In this document: in pieces, positions 62,317 to 64,000 of the stretch | Numbering within the stretch: position 1 is the first letter of the stretch | Layout: every line of letters begins with the position of its first letter | NCBI RefSeq assembly: GCF_001457815.1 | Contig: NZ_LN898219.1 | Coordinates: 229,878-293,877 of the forward strand | Source of the DNA: Vitreoscilla massiliensis | GTDB lineage: Bacteria > Pseudomonadota > Gammaproteobacteria > Burkholderiales > Neisseriaceae | Reading direction: 5' to 3' | Length of the DNA stretch: 64,000 nt | Position numbers and translations under genes: made by a program | Notes under the pieces: generated by a model | What the model was told of the DNA's origin: nothing | Seen by the model: only the letters and a program-made list of their open reading frames with translations | Database searches by the model: none

Positions 62317-62508
62317 TTATTCAGAGAGCTCAAATCCTTGTGCGGCGGCATAGGCTTTGGCCGCATCTGCCGTGGCAAACAACAGCGCTTGACCGTTGTC
62401 GTCAGTGAGTCGCCGCGGTTTACCACGCTGAAACACCAAAATGGTAAAAGCATCGACATGGTTTGGTTTGTCGATAAAGCGCGTAAGGGCATAAATCGTG
62501 TCAGCCAT
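62317..62508 (-). CDS. Small protein of unknown function, 63 aa
   Basis: It starts MADTIYALTRFIDKPNH and ends AAAQGFELSE. The ATG at 62508 has CAGG 7 bp upstream; in-frame ATGs at 62541 and 62544 have none. The sequence looks like a small alpha/beta domain (FTILVFQRGKPRRLTDDNG, then an alanine-rich helix). No signal or membrane segment is present. I do not recognise the family. Confidence 0.6.
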   Translation of the reverse strand: MADTIYALTRFIDKPNHVDAFTILVFQRGKPRRLTDDNGQALLFATADAAKAYAAAQGFELSE

Positions 62509-62662
62509 TTCAGAACCTGTGCCAAAATAATGTTGCCACATCATAGACGCTGCGCTTAGCTGCGGCAAATAGCGGCAACGGGGATGGCATAGATGGGAGA
62601 AACAGTGTGCAGGGAAATGTGGGCAACACCGAGCGAGGCTTGCCGAGATGAAGGAGGTGGGT

Positions 62663-62968
62663 GTGAACAAACGGCGACAATCAACATTGTTCTTGAGTGT
62701 GTGGTTGCCCTTGTTTGCTGCGGCCATGTTCATCGCCTATGTGCGACCGTGGTTGGCGCAAGGCTTGGGCGGCGAACGCGTGTTGCGTGCCAGCGCTGGT
62801 GTGCGCGGCGGAAGAAATCAGTGGTGGGTGTTTGACGAAGCCACGCGCACCGCCCATCCGCTGCGCACGGCCTTGCTGTCGCTGTCGGACGTGCAAATCG
62901 GTGCCATCGCCTTGGGAGTGGTGGCGGTTTTGCTGTTGTGGCGCTGGTATCACCGTCGACGTGTTTGA
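62663..62968 (+). CDS. Small membrane protein of unknown function, 101 aa
   Basis: It has two hydrophobic segments (about residues 9-27 and 78-95) and a basic C-terminus (WRWYHRRRV). The start is a GTG at 62663 placed after a strong AAGGAGG; the in-frame ATG at 62648 would lie before that Shine-Dalgarno. The loop between helices holds several arginines and GGRNQWWVF. Function unknown. A DUS terminator follows. Confidence 0.6.
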   Translation: MNKRRQSTLFLSVWLPLFAAAMFIAYVRPWLAQGLGGERVLRASAGVRGGRNQWWVFDEATRTAHPLRTALLSLSDVQIGAIALGVVAVLLLWRWYHRRRV

Positions 62969-63021
62969 GAGGGATGGAGAGGATAAAAGACAGTCGCAGC
63001 CATACCTGTATGTAAACACAA

Positions 63022-63055
63022 ATAAGCGGCCTGTAAACGTTTACAGGCCGCTTTG
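63022..63055. terminator. Inverted DUS pair
   Basis: Exact DUS at 63026-63036 and 63041-63051, 4-bp loop, flanked by AATAA and TTTG. It lies between the small membrane protein and the second RTX gene. Confidence 0.72.
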
Positions 63056-63188
63056 CTGTTGTTGATATGCTCTAAACAGATAACGATTATTTTAGAAAGT
63101 AATTCGGAATGAATATTGCTGTAGAGAGAGGAGCAATTTATCTAAATTACTTGTATCTGAAGTACAAACTACATTTTAAGGGGAAAGT

Positions 63189-64000
63189 ATGGCAACTCAA
63201 TTAGGTACTGTTGGTAATGATGCGTTATTTGGAGATGATTTTGATAATTTCATTGACGCATTAGAAGGAGATGATTCTATTTCAGGGTATGCGGGTGCAG
63301 ATACTCTTTGGGGAGGGATTGGCAATGACACATTATGGGGAGATGAGGGCAAAGACATTCTTTATGGTGGTGATGGGGTAGATTATCTTTATGGAGGCTA
63401 TGGCGAAGATAAATTGTATGGTGGTGCTGGTAATGATTATTTATATGGTCATGAGGATAATAATTATTTAGATGGTGGGGATGGTAATGACATCTTGTAT
63501 GGCGGTTTGATGAATGACGAAATACTGGGTGGAAATGGGGACGACAAAATTTATGCGTATAATGGTAATGATATTTTGAATGGTGGCGCTGGCAATGATG
63601 AATTGTATGGATACGAAGGCGATGACACCATAAATGGTGGTGATGGTGATGACACTATATTGGGCGCCGCTGGTAATGACACATTGTATGGTGGTCTGGG
63701 GCAAGATTTATTTTATTTTTCTGACCAAAATTTTGGTAATGATGTCATTTTTGAAACCAATGAGGCAGACAATTCTAATTCACCAAAATACACAGTAGAA
63801 TTTTACGGTGGTGCAGTGGCAGATTATGGTTATACCAAAATCAATAATGATCTCATCATTCAGCATGTGTCTGGAAATGGTAGTGTTCGAATAAGTGATT
63901 ATTTTTTACATAATATACAGGCAGTATCAGCCCCGATTTTTGATTATAGAGATGGAAAATACAGCAGTTTTATCGTGGGTGGGGCTGGTATTGATAACCT
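63189..64000 (+). CDS. Second RTX calcium-binding protein, partial at window end
   Basis: An open frame of 270 codons from the ATG at 63189 to the window edge, with no stop. AAGGGG precedes the start. The first 175 or so residues are almost pure glycine-aspartate nonapeptides (GGAGNDYLYG, GGDGNDILYG, GGAGNDELYG types). Then comes an HCBP-related-like segment (VEFYGGAVADYG, NNDLIIQHVSGNGSVRISDYF), and a further RTX block seems to begin at the edge (IVGGAGIDN). There is no Sec signal, so type I secretion is expected. It is a relative of the 45023 gene but with the repeats placed at the N-terminus. Confidence 0.85.
   Translation, partial: MATQLGTVGNDALFGDDFDNFIDALEGDDSISGYAGADTLWGGIGNDTLWGDEGKDILYGGDGVDYLYGGYGEDKLYGGAGNDYLYGHEDNNYLDGGDGNDILYGGLMNDEILGGNGDDKIYAYNGNDILNGGAGNDELYGYEGDDTINGGDGDDTILGAAGNDTLYGGLGQDLFYFSDQNFGNDVIFETNEADNSNSPKYTVEFYGGAVADYGYTKINNDLIIQHVSGNGSVRISDYFLHNIQAVSAPIFDYRDGKYSSFIVGGAGIDN

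Noticed and set aside
1..64000. Search for tRNA, rRNA, CRISPR arrays and known riboswitches
   Set aside because: No cloverleaf ending in a GGTTCRA arm, no rRNA core sequence, no repeat-spacer array and no recognised riboswitch consensus was seen by eye. A computed covariance search could still find one.

Overview
This window looks like chromosomal DNA of a member of the Neisseriaceae, or a close relative, that takes up DNA. The main evidence is an 11-base word, GCGGCCTGTAA. I count about 58 exact copies by eye on both strands, and about 16 of the sites are tight inverted pairs behind genes, where they serve as terminators. It has the form of a Neisseriaceae DNA uptake sequence (DUS), including the CTG core, but it is not the Neisseria meningitidis/gonorrhoeae dialect. 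With a complete cytochrome bo3 operon, which the well-studied Neisseria lack, a Vitreoscilla-like organism is a reasonable guess. That is inference, not proof.

Layout. Bases 1-4661 are scrambled accessory DNA: two inverted copies of one IS3-family element, a third truncated copy, a broken phage tail-fibre gene and a 5'-truncated 4-hydroxy-2-oxovalerate aldolase gene fused to it. From 4.7 to 13.8 kb lie dld and a putative amine/amino-acid catabolic cluster: a GlxA-type AraC regulator, a DapA-family enzyme, an MFS transporter and two divergent paralogous FAD oxidoreductases. From 14 to 28.9 kb is mixed housekeeping DNA: a UmuD-like protein, two ubiquinone hydroxylases, ung, a glutamate-synthase-like flavoprotein, recX, gph, two tandem small secreted SH3-like proteins, fbp-ppiA-ppiB and rlmJ. 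From 29.4 to 34.2 kb is cyoABCDE, with FNR-like boxes upstream. nadA-nadB (34.2-37.0 kb) reads out from two tandem palindromic operators. alaS follows, then small genes (a Sel1 protein, a Dph6-like ATPase with an unusual SDR, YhhN, NAT). A 1241-residue RTX protein occupies 45.0-48.7 kb. Next come sbp, a patatin-like lipase, a probable Fur-controlled small RNA, a CinA-like gene, queG, and tsaE-amiC. The window closes with the lipid cluster maf-yceD-rpmF-plsX-fabH-fabD-fabG and the start of a second RTX gene that runs off the end.

How it fits together. The genes describe a respiring, quinone-using Gram-negative cell: Dld feeds the quinone pool, UbiH-family enzymes make ubiquinone and CyoABCD oxidises it. 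NadAB and the fab cluster are core biosynthesis. The exported RTX proteins, SH3-like proteins and amidase act at or outside the envelope. DUS are absent from 1-6412, from the cyo operon and from inside the first RTX gene. In the first stretch this fits recent foreign origin; in the cyo operon it may only reflect selection on coding sequence.

Limits. All calls come from reading the sequence and recalled family motifs; no database search was run. No tRNA, rRNA or CRISPR array was recognised.
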